Shown here piece after piece: positions 16,563 to 25,867 of a stretch of 64,000 nucleotides of DNA. Under the pieces are notes generated by a model. The model made no database searches. It was not told the DNA's origin and was given only the letters and a program-made list of their open reading frames with translations. This DNA comes from Halogranum gelatinilyticum (GTDB taxonomy: Archaea > Halobacteriota > Halobacteria > Halobacteriales > Haloferacaceae), in NCBI RefSeq assembly GCF_900103715.1, contig NZ_FNHL01000004.1:310001-374000 (forward strand), given 5' to 3'. The position numbers and the translations under genes were made by a program. Numbering within the stretch: position 1 is the stretch's first letter; each line of letters opens with the position of its first letter.

Positions 16563-18662
16563 ATGCGAACAGACCTCACCCTCTCGACCACGGCCGTCGC
16601 CGCGATTGCGATGGTCGCACTACTGCTCGGGACGGTCGTCGGCGCGGGCGTCTACGCCACCGTCGGCCCCGACGGCGACCGACGAACGCCCTTCCCCGAC
16701 GGCTCCGACCCGACCGGTTCGACGACCGGGAGCACGGACGCCAGCGTTGCCGCCTTCTCTTCGGCCGCTGAGTTCGAAGCCTACCTCGACGACGCGGCCG
16801 CACGGAGCGGTGGCTACGGCGTCGGTGGCGTCGGTGGCTTCGGCGGCGGCGTCCAGTTCCTCGGCGCGCCGGGCGGGACCGAGCCAGCCGTCGACAGCGC
16901 GGTAAGCCTCGAAGCCGCCGAGTCGGCCCCGCAGGCAACGGCGACGTCGCAGCCGGCCGGGACGGCGACGGCGGGTGACGCCGGTGGCGCGAGCGACGGA
17001 AGCGGTTCGGTCGACCGCGTCTCCGGCACGAACGTCCAGGTCCAGGGCATCGACGAACCCGACCTCGTCAAGACCGACGGCGAGACGACCTACTACGCCC
17101 GTGGGGGGCAGTACGGCTACCGGCACACGGAAGCGGGCGTGACGCTGCTGGACACCTCCGAGCCGGTCGATCCCAAGCTGGCGGGGAGCATCGACGCCTC
17201 GGGGCAGTTGCTGCTCTCGGGTGACACGCTGCTCGTCCTCTCGCACGACTCGGTCGTCGCCTACGATGTCTCGGACCGCGAGAACCCCGAACGTCAGTGG
17301 ACAAAGCAGGTCGCCGGTCGCCTCCAGACCGCCCGTCTCTCCGATGGCCAGCTCTACCTCGTCACGGTCGAGGGTGTCAACTACGGCGACCCCTGCCCGA
17401 TTCGGCCCTTTGGTGCGGGCGATGTGGAACTCGCCTGCACGCAGGTCTACCACCCGACCGAGCCGGTGCCGGTCGACACGACCTACACGACGAGCGTCGT
17501 CGACCCCGAGACCGGCGACGTCGGCGACGCCGTCTCCTTCCTCGGCGGCTACGGCTCGACGGTCTACATGTCCGGCGACTCGCTGTACGTGACCTACACC
17601 CAGCCGCCACAGTACGGGCAGGTCTACCTCGACTTCCTCCTGACCGACGAGCGCGACCGACTTCCCCCCTCAGTCGTGGACCGCCTCGAAGCCCTCCGCG
17701 GCTACGACCTGAGTTCGCAGGCACTCGCCATCGAGACGAACCGCGCGCTCGCCGAGTGGTACCGCGGCCTCGACGACGACGAACGCCGTGAGGTCCAGAC
17801 CGAACTCGCGAACGACTGGCGGAACTATCTGGACGAGAACAAACGCCAGCTGACGACGACCGGCATCGCGAAAGTCGCTATCGACCGCTCGGGCGACGCA
17901 CCCACGCTCGACGTCGCCGCGGTTGGCAGCGTCCCCGGCGTTCCCCTGAACCAGTTCTCGCTGGACGAACACGACGGCAACCTCCGTATCGCCACGACGA
18001 TCCAGGCGTGGGGCACCGAGATCGAGAACGACCTCTACGTTCTTGATTCTAGCCTCGACCGTATCGGCGAGGTGCAGGGCATGGGCGTCGACGAGCAGAT
18101 CTACTCTGTGCGCTACGTCGGCGACACGGCCTACGTGGTGACGTTCAAGCGTATCGACCCCTTCCACGTCGTCAACCTCTCGGACCCCGCGAATCCCGAG
18201 GTGACGGGCGAACTGAAGCTCCCGGGCTTCTCCTCGTATCTCCACCCGCTCTCCGAGGACCGCGTGCTCGGCGTCGGCGAGGAAAATGGCCAAGTAAAGG
18301 CCGTCGTCTTCGACGTGTCGGACCCTGCGAACCCCGTCGTCGAGGACGACTATGTGCTCGACGAGCACTGGTCGGCAGTGCGTGAGAGCCACCACGCGTT
18401 CCTGATGGACCGCAAGCACGGCGTGTTCTTCCTGCCGGGGCAACAGGGTGGCTACGTCTTCAGCTACGAGGACGGCCTCGAACTGGAGTCCGTCGTCGAC
18501 GTGCAGGGTGCCCAGCGCGCCATCTACCTGAACGACTATCTCTACGTCTTCGGGCAGGACGAAGTCGTTGTCGTCGACGAGACGAGCTGGGAGCGCGTGG
18601 CGACGCTGGAGTTGCCCGCGATGGAGTTCGGCGGCTACGACGGCGGCGAGCCGGAGCCGTGA
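16563..18662 (+). CDS. Secreted protein with C-terminal beta-propeller domain
   Basis: This 699-aa protein has an N-terminal signal or anchor helix (about residues 9-32), a Ser/Thr/Gly-rich linker, then the family hallmark TNVQVQGIDEPDLVKTDGET at about 155-175 and a long propeller. The repeated VFDVSDPANP-type strands (DVSDRENPERQW, HVVNLSDPANPEVTG, VFDVSDPANPVVED) are those of the COG4880-type beta-propeller family. It is probably an extracellular surface protein, and its ligand is unknown. A TATA-like CTTATTC lies about 28 nt before the ATG. Confidence 0.85.
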   Translation: MRTDLTLSTTAVAAIAMVALLLGTVVGAGVYATVGPDGDRRTPFPDGSDPTGSTTGSTDASVAAFSSAAEFEAYLDDAAARSGGYGVGGVGGFGGGVQFLGAPGGTEPAVDSAVSLEAAESAPQATATSQPAGTATAGDAGGASDGSGSVDRVSGTNVQVQGIDEPDLVKTDGETTYYARGGQYGYRHTEAGVTLLDTSEPVDPKLAGSIDASGQLLLSGDTLLVLSHDSVVAYDVSDRENPERQWTKQVAGRLQTARLSDGQLYLVTVEGVNYGDPCPIRPFGAGDVELACTQVYHPTEPVPVDTTYTTSVVDPETGDVGDAVSFLGGYGSTVYMSGDSLYVTYTQPPQYGQVYLDFLLTDERDRLPPSVVDRLEALRGYDLSSQALAIETNRALAEWYRGLDDDERREVQTELANDWRNYLDENKRQLTTTGIAKVAIDRSGDAPTLDVAAVGSVPGVPLNQFSLDEHDGNLRIATTIQAWGTEIENDLYVLDSSLDRIGEVQGMGVDEQIYSVRYVGDTAYVVTFKRIDPFHVVNLSDPANPEVTGELKLPGFSSYLHPLSEDRVLGVGEENGQVKAVVFDVSDPANPVVEDDYVLDEHWSAVRESHHAFLMDRKHGVFFLPGQQGGYVFSYEDGLELESVVDVQGAQRAIYLNDYLYVFGQDEVVVVDETSWERVATLELPAMEFGGYDGGEPEP

Positions 18663-18675
18663 GAAGGATAAGTCG

Positions 18676-18775
18676 GCGCGCGCTGGCGCGACCTCCGTGT
18701 CGCGCCACGCCGTGCGAGGGATGACTGAGCGACCGCAGGGAGCGAAGGAGTCGGCTGGGGAGGACGTGGTTTCTC
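18676..18775 (+). repeat. Intergenic mosaic element, copy A
   Basis: A GC hairpin (arms around CTGGCGCGA and TCGCGCCA) leads into GCGAGGGATGACTGAGCGA, then AGCGAAGGAGTCGGCTGGGG and AGGACGTGG. The same order of hairpin, GAGGGATGRCTGAGCGA and GCGAAGGAGTCGGCTGGGGA recurs at 42510-42620. The rest of the gap (to 18899) shows no gene. Confidence 0.7.
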
Positions 18776-18899
18776 GGAGCGCAAGCAGTCGGGACGCTAC
18801 CTGAGAACCCAGTACGACTCACTCCAACACCCCACTCTTCCACGAACCGACTCCACTCACGCCAGAAGACTCACCACGGTACCCTGCGAGCCACCACCT

Positions 18900-19295
18900 G
18901 TGTCCCGCACACGCACCACCATCGCTGCCCTCCTCCACGCAGCCCTCGCCGCGCTCTGCTGGACGTGGTTCGACTTCTCGACCCTCCTTACCAACACCGA
19001 ACTCGCGTACCTCGCCGTCGGCAGTCTAGTCCTCGGCGCGCTCCCGGCCGTCCTCCTCACGTCGAAGCGACTCCGCACCCCTTCCGTCGTCGTCGCCACC
19101 CTGTTCGCTCTCTCGGCGTACGGCACGTGGTCGGTCGTCTCCGCGGGCCTGACACCCGTCGACCCGACGCCCTTCGGCTGGTATCTCCTCGGGTGGCCCG
19201 CCGTCGCCGCCGCGGCACTGCTCGTCGGCGGCGGAGAGTACGGATTCCGGCGGTACCGACAGCCGACAACCAACGCGAACGGAACCGCAGAATAA
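18900..19295 (+). CDS. Small membrane protein, unknown function
   Basis: This 131-aa protein has four predicted membrane segments (about residues 7-25, 33-52, 62-80, 94-112) and a short hydrophilic tail (NANGTAE). The GTG start gives an N-terminus MSRTRTTIAALLHAALA, with basic residues before the first helix. It is convergent with the PhnP-like gene, with 2 nt between the stops. I recognise no family. Confidence 0.75.
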   Translation: MSRTRTTIAALLHAALAALCWTWFDFSTLLTNTELAYLAVGSLVLGALPAVLLTSKRLRTPSVVVATLFALSAYGTWSVVSAGLTPVDPTPFGWYLLGWPAVAAAALLVGGGEYGFRRYRQPTTNANGTAE

Positions 19296-19297
19296 GC

Positions 19298-20122
19298 TCA
19301 GAGGTCGTACTGCTCGCCGTCCACAGCTAAGGGTTCCTCGAACGCCTCGTCGACCGGGTAGAAGTGCGCGGTGTGGACGAGTCGCGTCACGTCGGCCTCC
19401 AATTCGTCGGCCAACTCCAGCGCGCCCTCGCGGGTCATGTGCTTCGAGCCGAAGGTTCTGGGCACCCCGTCCTCGTTCTCGTCTTTCCCACCGATGGGGT
19501 GGTACTCACAGAGCGACGCCGGGACGATGGCGTCGGCGAGAAAGAGGTCCGGGTTCGCGAGCACCTCGCGGGACTCCGCGGGAATCCCGTAGCTCGTGTC
19601 ACCCGAGAGCGACAGTTTGGCTCCGGTTTCGGGGTCTTCGACGGTCAGCCCGTAGCAGACGAGCGGCGGATGGTCGACCGGGACGAGCGTCACGTCCAGC
19701 CCGCACATCCGCACCGTCTCGAAGGGCGTGACGTCCTCGACCGTGATGCGGTCGAGATAGTCGTACTTCGAGCGCACGGTGTCGGCGACGCTCTCCTCGG
19801 TCACGGGGTCGACCTCGTCGGCCGCGTAGACCGGGAGGTCGTCGAAGAGCCGGTAGGCGTTGCCCAGCCCGTCGAGATGGTCGAAGTGGATGTGCGAGAT
19901 GACGATGGCGTCCGGCAGCGGCACCTCGTGGTCCAGAAACTGCTGGCGGAAGTCGGGGCTGGCGTCGATCAAGAGCGACTCGCCGGTACGCTCGTTCTCG
20001 ACGTGGACCGAGAAGCGCGAACGTTCGACGCCGCGGCGACGAGCCTCGGCGCAGGTGTCGCAGTCGCAGCAGATGGTCGGCGTCCCGGTCGTGTCGCCGG
20101 TTCCGAGGAGCGTGACCCGCAT
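19298..20122 (-). CDS. PhnP-like metallo-beta-lactamase-fold phosphodiesterase
   Basis: This 274-aa protein begins MRVTLLGTGDTTGTPTICC and has a cysteine pair (CDCDTC), as in PhnP-type hydrolases. The metal motif HIHFDHLDG and later His residues (VDHPP, HTAHF) complete the di-metal site. Family members hydrolyse cyclic or phosphodiester substrates such as phosphoribosyl 1,2-cyclic phosphate. No phn genes are near, so the substrate is open. It lies 3 nt after the AAA ATPase gene on the same strand and is probably co-transcribed. Confidence 0.85.
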   Translation of the reverse strand: MRVTLLGTGDTTGTPTICCDCDTCAEARRRGVERSRFSVHVENERTGESLLIDASPDFRQQFLDHEVPLPDAIVISHIHFDHLDGLGNAYRLFDDLPVYAADEVDPVTEESVADTVRSKYDYLDRITVEDVTPFETVRMCGLDVTLVPVDHPPLVCYGLTVEDPETGAKLSLSGDTSYGIPAESREVLANPDLFLADAIVPASLCEYHPIGGKDENEDGVPRTFGSKHMTREGALELADELEADVTRLVHTAHFYPVDEAFEEPLAVDGEQYDL

Positions 20123-20125
20123 CGG

Positions 20126-21487
20126 TCAGTGGTCGTGATCGTGGTCGTGATCCGAGTGATCGTGGTCGTGGTCGTCCGACTCTCCGCGGCCGTCGCCGGC
20201 GACTTTCGCGCCCTCGCCGTCGATCATGTCCATGTTCTTCAGGTTGTCGCGCTCCTCGAAGTCCTCGACGGCGTCGAGGATGTCCGCCTGCGTCAGCTCC
20301 ATCCGACCCTCGGTGAGCGCTTCGAGGACGGCCTCCCGCAGCACCATCCGCAGGTCGCTGCCGGTCAGCCCCTCGGTGCGGTCGGCGACGCCCTCGGGGT
20401 CGAAGTCCGCGATGTTCATCTGGCGGGTGACGACGCGGAGGATGTCCGCGCGCATCTGCCAGTCCGGCTTGGGGAAGTTGACGATCTCGTCGAAGCGTCG
20501 CCACGCCGCGGCGTCGAGCTGGTCGGGGTGGTTCGTCGCCCCGATGAGCAGCACGTCGTCGCGGATGAGCGAGATGTCGTCGATCGACTTCAAGAGGGTG
20601 TTGACCGCGCGCTTGAGTGCGGCGTGTTCGTCGCTCCGGCGGGTCTTCGCGACGGAGTCGAACTCGTCGATGAAGAGGATACACGGCGAGAGCCGCTTTG
20701 CCACCTCGAAGGTCTTCTCGACGTTCTTGGCCGTCTCACCGAGATACTGGCTCGTGATCATCGAGAGCTTGACCTCGACGAACGGCATCCCGAGTTCGTG
20801 CGCCAGTGCCCGCGAGATGGTCGTTTTACCAGTTCCGGGCGGGCCGACGAAGAGCAGTTTGCCGATCTCGCGGAGGCCGATCTGCGCGAGATAGTCGCGG
20901 TGCTCGATGGCCGTGACGATCTTGCTGATCTCGCCCTCCTGGTCCTCGGTGAGCACGAGGTCGTCGAGCGTCATCTCGATCTCTTCTGGCGCGCGGACGT
21001 GAACGAGGTCCAGCATCTCCGCGTCGCCGTCCTCGCCGTCGTCGAAGTATTCCTCTAAGAGGGAGTCGATCCAGACGCGGTCGGCCTGGATCGGGCGGTT
21101 CCCCTCGCGCGCCTCCTCGTGGGTCACGTCGACGTCGTCGCGGTGTTCGACCTCGGCGGCGATGGTCGGATTGGTCAGGATACGGTCGTCGTCCGCGCGG
21201 TCGAGGAACCAGTCGAGCGCCATGTCCGGTTGGGTGAGCGAGAGCTTGCCGGAGAACTCGGTCTGCTGGGTGAACAGCAGATCGGAGACGGCGTCCCAGG
21301 GCCGCTCGACGCCCGTCGCGGTCCGCGCCGTCTCGTTCGTCGCCGACAGCGGCCGCTCGATGGCACCGTCCTTCCAGAACACCTGCCGGTAGCGGGGCGG
21401 CAGGTCGTTCTCGTCCAAGTCCCGGTTTTCCGTGTAGAGATGTGTCGTCAGAAGGAACTCGACTACCTCGAGGGCCGGGTCAGTCAT
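20126..21487 (-). CDS. AAA-family ATPase with histidine-rich tail
   Basis: This 453-aa protein has an N-terminal haloarchaeal domain (about 1-185) and one AAA module: Walker A GPPGTGKT, Walker B ILFIDEFDS, sensor 1 IGATN and the arginine-finger region RRFDEIV. The small lid domain ends in GLTGSDLRMVLREAV. The last 16 residues (DDHDHDHSDHDHDHDH) alternate Asp and His and could bind Ni, Zn or Co. ATG 21487 is used because the extra upstream codons (MLRFCGGKFAG) are not domain-like. The function is probably as an unfoldase or remodelling factor; the substrate is unknown. Confidence 0.88.
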   Translation of the reverse strand: MTDPALEVVEFLLTTHLYTENRDLDENDLPPRYRQVFWKDGAIERPLSATNETARTATGVERPWDAVSDLLFTQQTEFSGKLSLTQPDMALDWFLDRADDDRILTNPTIAAEVEHRDDVDVTHEEAREGNRPIQADRVWIDSLLEEYFDDGEDGDAEMLDLVHVRAPEEIEMTLDDLVLTEDQEGEISKIVTAIEHRDYLAQIGLREIGKLLFVGPPGTGKTTISRALAHELGMPFVEVKLSMITSQYLGETAKNVEKTFEVAKRLSPCILFIDEFDSVAKTRRSDEHAALKRAVNTLLKSIDDISLIRDDVLLIGATNHPDQLDAAAWRRFDEIVNFPKPDWQMRADILRVVTRQMNIADFDPEGVADRTEGLTGSDLRMVLREAVLEALTEGRMELTQADILDAVEDFEERDNLKNMDMIDGEGAKVAGDGRGESDDHDHDHSDHDHDHDH

Positions 21488-21513
21488 CCCGGCAAACTTC
21501 CCGCCACAGAATC

Positions 21514-23340
21514 TTAACACCGTCGAAGCGACTGAGCAGTGACGCGACCCGAAACCGCCGCCCGCTCGGGTGACTTCAACCGCGACTCGTCGGTGAAGAC
21601 CACCACCGTCCCACCGTAGAGATAGAGGTCGTACCGCGTCCGCTCGTAGCCCGAGACCGCGGGCGCGACATCGTCGGCGACGGCGACGTCAGCGACGACG
21701 ACCGGCGGGAGCGGCCCGTCGTCCGCCCGGTCGGAGAGGGCAGCAGCGTCGGGAGCATAGGCGGTCGAGAGGTCCGCACGCTCGACATACCACGACAGCG
21801 GGAGTCGGCCGAGCCACCAGCCCAGCCACCGATCGTCAGGGCCCGGCGGCTCGTCGGCGACCGTCTCGTTCGGGAGGTAGAACCGCTCGCCGTAGTAGAG
21901 CACCGCTGGCTCGGTGCCAGCCGCCGCCTCCAAGTCCGCCACGAGGGGGTCGAGGTCGTCGCCGGACTGGGCACCCTGCGCGAGGAGGTTGACCCGCGGG
22001 GTCGGCGACGTGTAGGACGTCGCGAGCACGACGACGCCCGTCTGTGCCGACAGCACGAGCAGCGCGAGAACGACGCCGGCGGCGAGCGCGCGGTCGCGGG
22101 CGGCGTTCCGCTCGCTCGTCCCGTCCGTCCCATCGAAAGCGAGTCGCCCGCGCGTCCACCGCGCGACGGCGACGAGACCGACCGCGGCCGGAATCGCCAG
22201 CGGAACGGCCGCGTGGACCGCGAGCCACGGGGCCATGATGTCGGCGGCGATGGGGTAGCCGAGGACGCTGACGAAGCCCCAAGCGGCCGCGAAGACGACG
22301 AGCGGGCGGGGTGCTCGCTCGCGCACCCGGAGTGTCACCGCCGTCCCGAGCGCGGCCAGCGTGTACAGCACCGCGCCGCCGATAGCGAGGACGCCAGCGT
22401 AGTGTGCGAGGAAGGGGAGATAGGGATGTTCGCGGACTTCGGGGGAGGCCCAGATGCCCGCCCGGAAGGTCTCGACGGAGCCGAGCGTCGCCTGCTCGAC
22501 GAGCGCGGGGAGGAGCGTCGGCGTGGAAAGTGCCGCCGACAGCGACGGCTCGCCCGCCGCGCCGCGCGGCGCGTAAAAGTAGACGACAACGAGGAGCGTG
22601 AGCAGGAGTGCGGGGACGACGGCGGCCAGAAGCGGGCGGAGGGCGTCGCCAGCGGCGGTCGCCGCGTCGCGGCCGACGGTGCCGAGCGTCCGGACTGTCG
22701 AGGCCTGCGAGTCGGAGCGGTAGCGCGGGAGAACACGGAGTCCGTACGCGACGCCGAGCGCGCCGCCCCAGCAGGCCAGATAGACCAGCACGTTCTCCTT
22801 CGTCGTGAGCGCGAGACCGAGGGCGACGCCCGCCGCGAGCAGGTGACGGCGACGGCCGGACGCCAGCGCGCGGACGGTGAAGCCGAGCGCGAACGTCGCG
22901 AAGACCGCCAACGGGACGTCCGCGCGCATGAACCGCGAGAAGTAGAGCAGCAGCGGGTTGAACGCGAGGAAGCCGCCGAGGGCGACGACTTCGGCGTCGT
23001 CGAGGTAGTCGCGGAAGAGCCACGCCGCGAGCGGGAGCACTCCACCCAAGAGGGCGACGACGAGCCGGGCGGTGGCGTCGCTCGCGCCGAGGAGCGCGAA
23101 GACGTGGCGGTTGACGATCGGGAGGAAGGGACCGTGGATGATGGGTCGGTAGGCGAAGGTCCCCGTCTCCAGATACCGGAGCGTCCAGTAGCCGACGCGG
23201 GCCTCGTCCCAGTGGAAACTCCGCATCCCGAGACCGACGAGGCGGAGCGTGAGCGCGACCAGCGTGAGCGCGACGAGTGCGCGCCCCGGCGACGCCCCGA
23301 CACGGTCCAGCCAGCGTCGAACGGGACGGAGGGAAACCAT
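21514..23340 (-). CDS. agl23: Agl23-like multi-pass membrane protein (TIGR03663; GT39/PMT-like)
   Basis: This 608-aa protein has about 11-13 membrane helices. After the first comes the extracytoplasmic acidic motif RSFHWDEARVGYWTLRYLE, typical of PMT-like glycosyltransferases, then FAYRPIIHGPFLPIVNRHVF and YFSRFMRADVPLAVFA. This set identifies the TIGR03663 family, named flippase activity-associated protein Agl23 in haloarchaea, linked to moving dolichol-linked glycans for N-glycosylation. The ATG at 23340 is chosen because the sequence before it is AT-rich promoter DNA. No other agl genes are in the window. Confidence 0.83.
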   Translation of the reverse strand: MVSLRPVRRWLDRVGASPGRALVALTLVALTLRLVGLGMRSFHWDEARVGYWTLRYLETGTFAYRPIIHGPFLPIVNRHVFALLGASDATARLVVALLGGVLPLAAWLFRDYLDDAEVVALGGFLAFNPLLLYFSRFMRADVPLAVFATFALGFTVRALASGRRRHLLAAGVALGLALTTKENVLVYLACWGGALGVAYGLRVLPRYRSDSQASTVRTLGTVGRDAATAAGDALRPLLAAVVPALLLTLLVVVYFYAPRGAAGEPSLSAALSTPTLLPALVEQATLGSVETFRAGIWASPEVREHPYLPFLAHYAGVLAIGGAVLYTLAALGTAVTLRVRERAPRPLVVFAAAWGFVSVLGYPIAADIMAPWLAVHAAVPLAIPAAVGLVAVARWTRGRLAFDGTDGTSERNAARDRALAAGVVLALLVLSAQTGVVVLATSYTSPTPRVNLLAQGAQSGDDLDPLVADLEAAAGTEPAVLYYGERFYLPNETVADEPPGPDDRWLGWWLGRLPLSWYVERADLSTAYAPDAAALSDRADDGPLPPVVVADVAVADDVAPAVSGYERTRYDLYLYGGTVVVFTDESRLKSPERAAVSGRVTAQSLRRC

Positions 23341-23713
23341 GGTCGCGTGGACCTGCCGCCGCCGCCGGGAAGTAGTTTCTCGTCGTCGCGTGCAGCGAGA
23401 ACACCCGCGGTCGGACGCACAGCAGAGACCCGCTGAGATACTACTCGATTTCGTAACTCGAAAAATAGAAGCACGTCTGTCGACAAATACGTCCAAAAAC
23501 CGACCGAAGTACACCAATAAGGTCCTTTAACAGCATTGTAAACCGGACGTCCATTCAGAGAAAGACGTTCGAAATTCATTTGTTCAACGATTAGCGTTTT
23601 AGTGTTTGATTCAGTCGCATAAGCCGTGAGAAGCGATACGTCCACGACAGTTCGAGAAATTTTCTCGGACAAACGTCAGCGGATCTGGATCGAACAGACG
23701 GAGGTGACTGTCG
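23341..23713. promoter_or_regulatory. Divergent AT-rich regulatory region for agl23 and the nasA operon
   Basis: This gap is much more AT-rich than its surroundings and holds no gene. GTTCGAAATT (23567-23576) and the 15-mer TCAACGATTAGCGTT (23584-23598) are nearly repeated in the nirA promoter. A perfect inverted repeat CGAGAAA-T-TTTCTCG (23653-23667) lies 46 nt before the nasA GTG. AAATTCATTTG directly before the 15-mer may be the nasA TATA element, giving a leader of about 100 nt. CTCGAAAAATAG (about 23457-23468) could serve agl23. Confidence 0.6.
23584..23598 (+). promoter_or_regulatory. Putative nitrate-regulon operator, nasA copy
   Basis: TCAACGATTAGCGTT contains the small inverted repeat AACG-ATTAG-CGTT and follows an AT-rich TATA-like stretch. 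It matches 14 of 15 bases at 28256-28270 in front of nirA, in the same position just downstream of that TATA element. Confidence 0.55.
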
Positions 23714-25867
23714 GTGGTTGACCCGGTCTCGACGACCTGTATGCGGTGTGCGGTCGGCTGTGGACACATCCATCAGGGTGCGGACATCGGCGACGGACTC
23801 GACCTCGTCCGTGGCGACGCCGCCCATCCGGTCAACCGCGGACTGGCCTGCGGCCGCGGCATCAGCGAGACGTCCGACCCCGAGGGCGACTGGCTGACCC
23901 GCCCGCTCGTCCGCAAGGACGGCAAGCTCGTCCGGGCGACGTGGGAAGACGCACTCAACCGCGTCGCCGACGCTATCGGAGCAGTTGACCCCGACGACGT
24001 CGCCGTCCTCGGCAGCGGCCAGCAGACCAACGAGGCCGCCTACGCGCTGGGCAAGCTCGCCCGCGGCGGCATCGGGACGCGCAACTACGACGCCAACACG
24101 ACGCTGTGCATGGCGAGCGCGGTGAAGGCCTACTACGACGCCTTCGGCAGCGACGCGCCGCCGCCGACCTACGACGACATCCCCGAGGCGAAGACCCACG
24201 TCGTCTGGGGGGCGAACCCCGCGGTCGCCCACCCGGTGATGTTCCGGTGGATTTCGGACTCCGCCCGCGACGACGACAGCCAGCTCGTCGTCGTCGACCC
24301 CGTCAGAAGCGAGACGGCCGAGGCCGCAGACCACCACGTCCAACCCGACCCCGGCGGCGACTTCGCGCTCGCGCGAGCGGTCCTCGCGTGGCTCGTGGAG
24401 AACGACGGCGTCGACGAGGAGTTCGTCCACGCCAACACCGACGGCTTCGCGGCACTGACGACGTCGCTCCCGTCGGTCGACGCCGCGGCCGACGAGGCGG
24501 GCGTCGACGTCGAAACGGTCGAACACCTCGCGAGCGCGTTCGCCGACCCGACGCTCGTCTACTGGGGAATGGGCGTCAACCAGAGCGTCCGCGGAACGGC
24601 AACCTCGCGCGCGCTCGTCGACTGCTGTCTCGCCTCGGGCAACATGGGACCGGGCAGCGGTCCCTTCTCCTTGACCGGCCAGGCCAACTCGATGGGGACG
24701 CGCGTCTGCTCCTCGAAAGGGTCGTGGCCGGGCCACCGCGACTTCGAGTCGCCGAAACACCGCAATCGGGTCGCCGGTGCGTGGGGTGTCCCGGTCGACC
24801 GGCTCCCCGACGACGCCGGTCCCGGTCCCGTCGGCATCGTCGAGAGCGACCCCTCGGTCGTCTGGACGGTCGCGACGAACCCGCTCGCCGGGCTGCCCGA
24901 CACCGACGCCGCCCGCGAGACGTTCGAGGACGCCTTCCTCGTCGTCCAGGACGCCTTCCACACCGAGACGACGGAGCTCGCCGACGTGGTGCTCCCCGCG
25001 GCGACGTGGGGCGAGTCGGCGGGGACGGCCATGAACATGGAGCGGACGGTCTCGCGGGTCCGCCCCGCGACCGGGACACCGACGGGCGTCAAGCAGGACC
25101 TCGACATCATCGCCGCCGTCGGCGTCCGCGTCGCGCCCGACCTGTTCGACGAGCCGACGCTCGACCCGGCGGCCGTCTTCGACGAGTTCGCCGCGCTCAC
25201 CGCCGGCACCGACGCCGACTGTTCGGGGCTGAGCTACGAGCGACTCGACGAGGAACTCGCCGTCCGGTGGCCCGCCCCCGACGAGGAGTCCAGCGGCGGC
25301 TACCGCTACTACGACCCCGAGACAGCGGCGTGGGAGTTCCCGACGCCGACGGGGTGCGCGCAGTTCTCCAGCTACCGGAGCGAGGCCATCGAGGCCCTGC
25401 CGGAGACGGCCGACGAGGAGTATCCGCTCACCCTCACGACGGCCAGAGAGGCCGACGGCTACAACACCGGCGTCCGCTCCCGCGACGTCGACGACCCCGG
25501 GCCCGTCACCGCGCGGATCAACCCCGAGACGCTCGCGACGTACAGCGGTTCGGTCACCGACCAGCAAACCGTCCTCAGTTCACCGCGCGGGAGTGCCCCG
25601 GCCGTCGTCGAGGCCGACGAGGGCATCCCCGCGGGCATGGTCTGGCTTCCGATTCACCATCCCATGGCGAACAAGCTCACCATCGCGGCGACCGACCCCG
25701 AGTCCGACGAACCGAATTACAAACAGTGTGCGGTTCGCCTCGTCTCGCCGGAGGCCGACGCGGCGGCGGCCGACGCCGTGCCGGCTGACGACACGGCCGA
25801 CACGACGGGCGACACGACGTCGGTGCCGCCCGCAGAGACCGCCGCCCTGCCGGAGGTAGGCCAATGA
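23714..25867 (+). CDS. nasA: Assimilatory nitrate reductase, molybdopterin catalytic subunit
   Basis: This 717-aa protein opens with the cysteine motif for a [4Fe-4S] cluster ([12 protein letters not shown] ... GLACGRG), followed by the molybdopterin oxidoreductase domain ([46 protein letters not shown]). The C-terminal Mo-guanine-dinucleotide binding domain (about 565-680) contains [16 protein letters not shown] and HHPMANKLT. It reduces nitrate to nitrite in the cytoplasm, presumably with ferredoxin. The start is GTG 23714. A long acidic, Thr-rich tail follows the last domain. narK overlaps the stop (ATGA), making this the first gene of the operon. Confidence 0.93.
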   Translation: MVDPVSTTCMRCAVGCGHIHQGADIGDGLDLVRGDAAHPVNRGLACGRGISETSDPEGDWLTRPLVRKDGKLVRATWEDALNRVADAIGAVDPDDVAVLGSGQQTNEAAYALGKLARGGIGTRNYDANTTLCMASAVKAYYDAFGSDAPPPTYDDIPEAKTHVVWGANPAVAHPVMFRWISDSARDDDSQLVVVDPVRSETAEAADHHVQPDPGGDFALARAVLAWLVENDGVDEEFVHANTDGFAALTTSLPSVDAAADEAGVDVETVEHLASAFADPTLVYWGMGVNQSVRGTATSRALVDCCLASGNMGPGSGPFSLTGQANSMGTRVCSSKGSWPGHRDFESPKHRNRVAGAWGVPVDRLPDDAGPGPVGIVESDPSVVWTVATNPLAGLPDTDAARETFEDAFLVVQDAFHTETTELADVVLPAATWGESAGTAMNMERTVSRVRPATGTPTGVKQDLDIIAAVGVRVAPDLFDEPTLDPAAVFDEFAALTAGTDADCSGLSYERLDEELAVRWPAPDEESSGGYRYYDPETAAWEFPTPTGCAQFSSYRSEAIEALPETADEEYPLTLTTAREADGYNTGVRSRDVDDPGPVTARINPETLATYSGSVTDQQTVLSSPRGSAPAVVEADEGIPAGMVWLPIHHPMANKLTIAATDPESDEPNYKQCAVRLVSPEADAAAADAVPADDTADTTGDTTSVPPAETAALPEVGQ

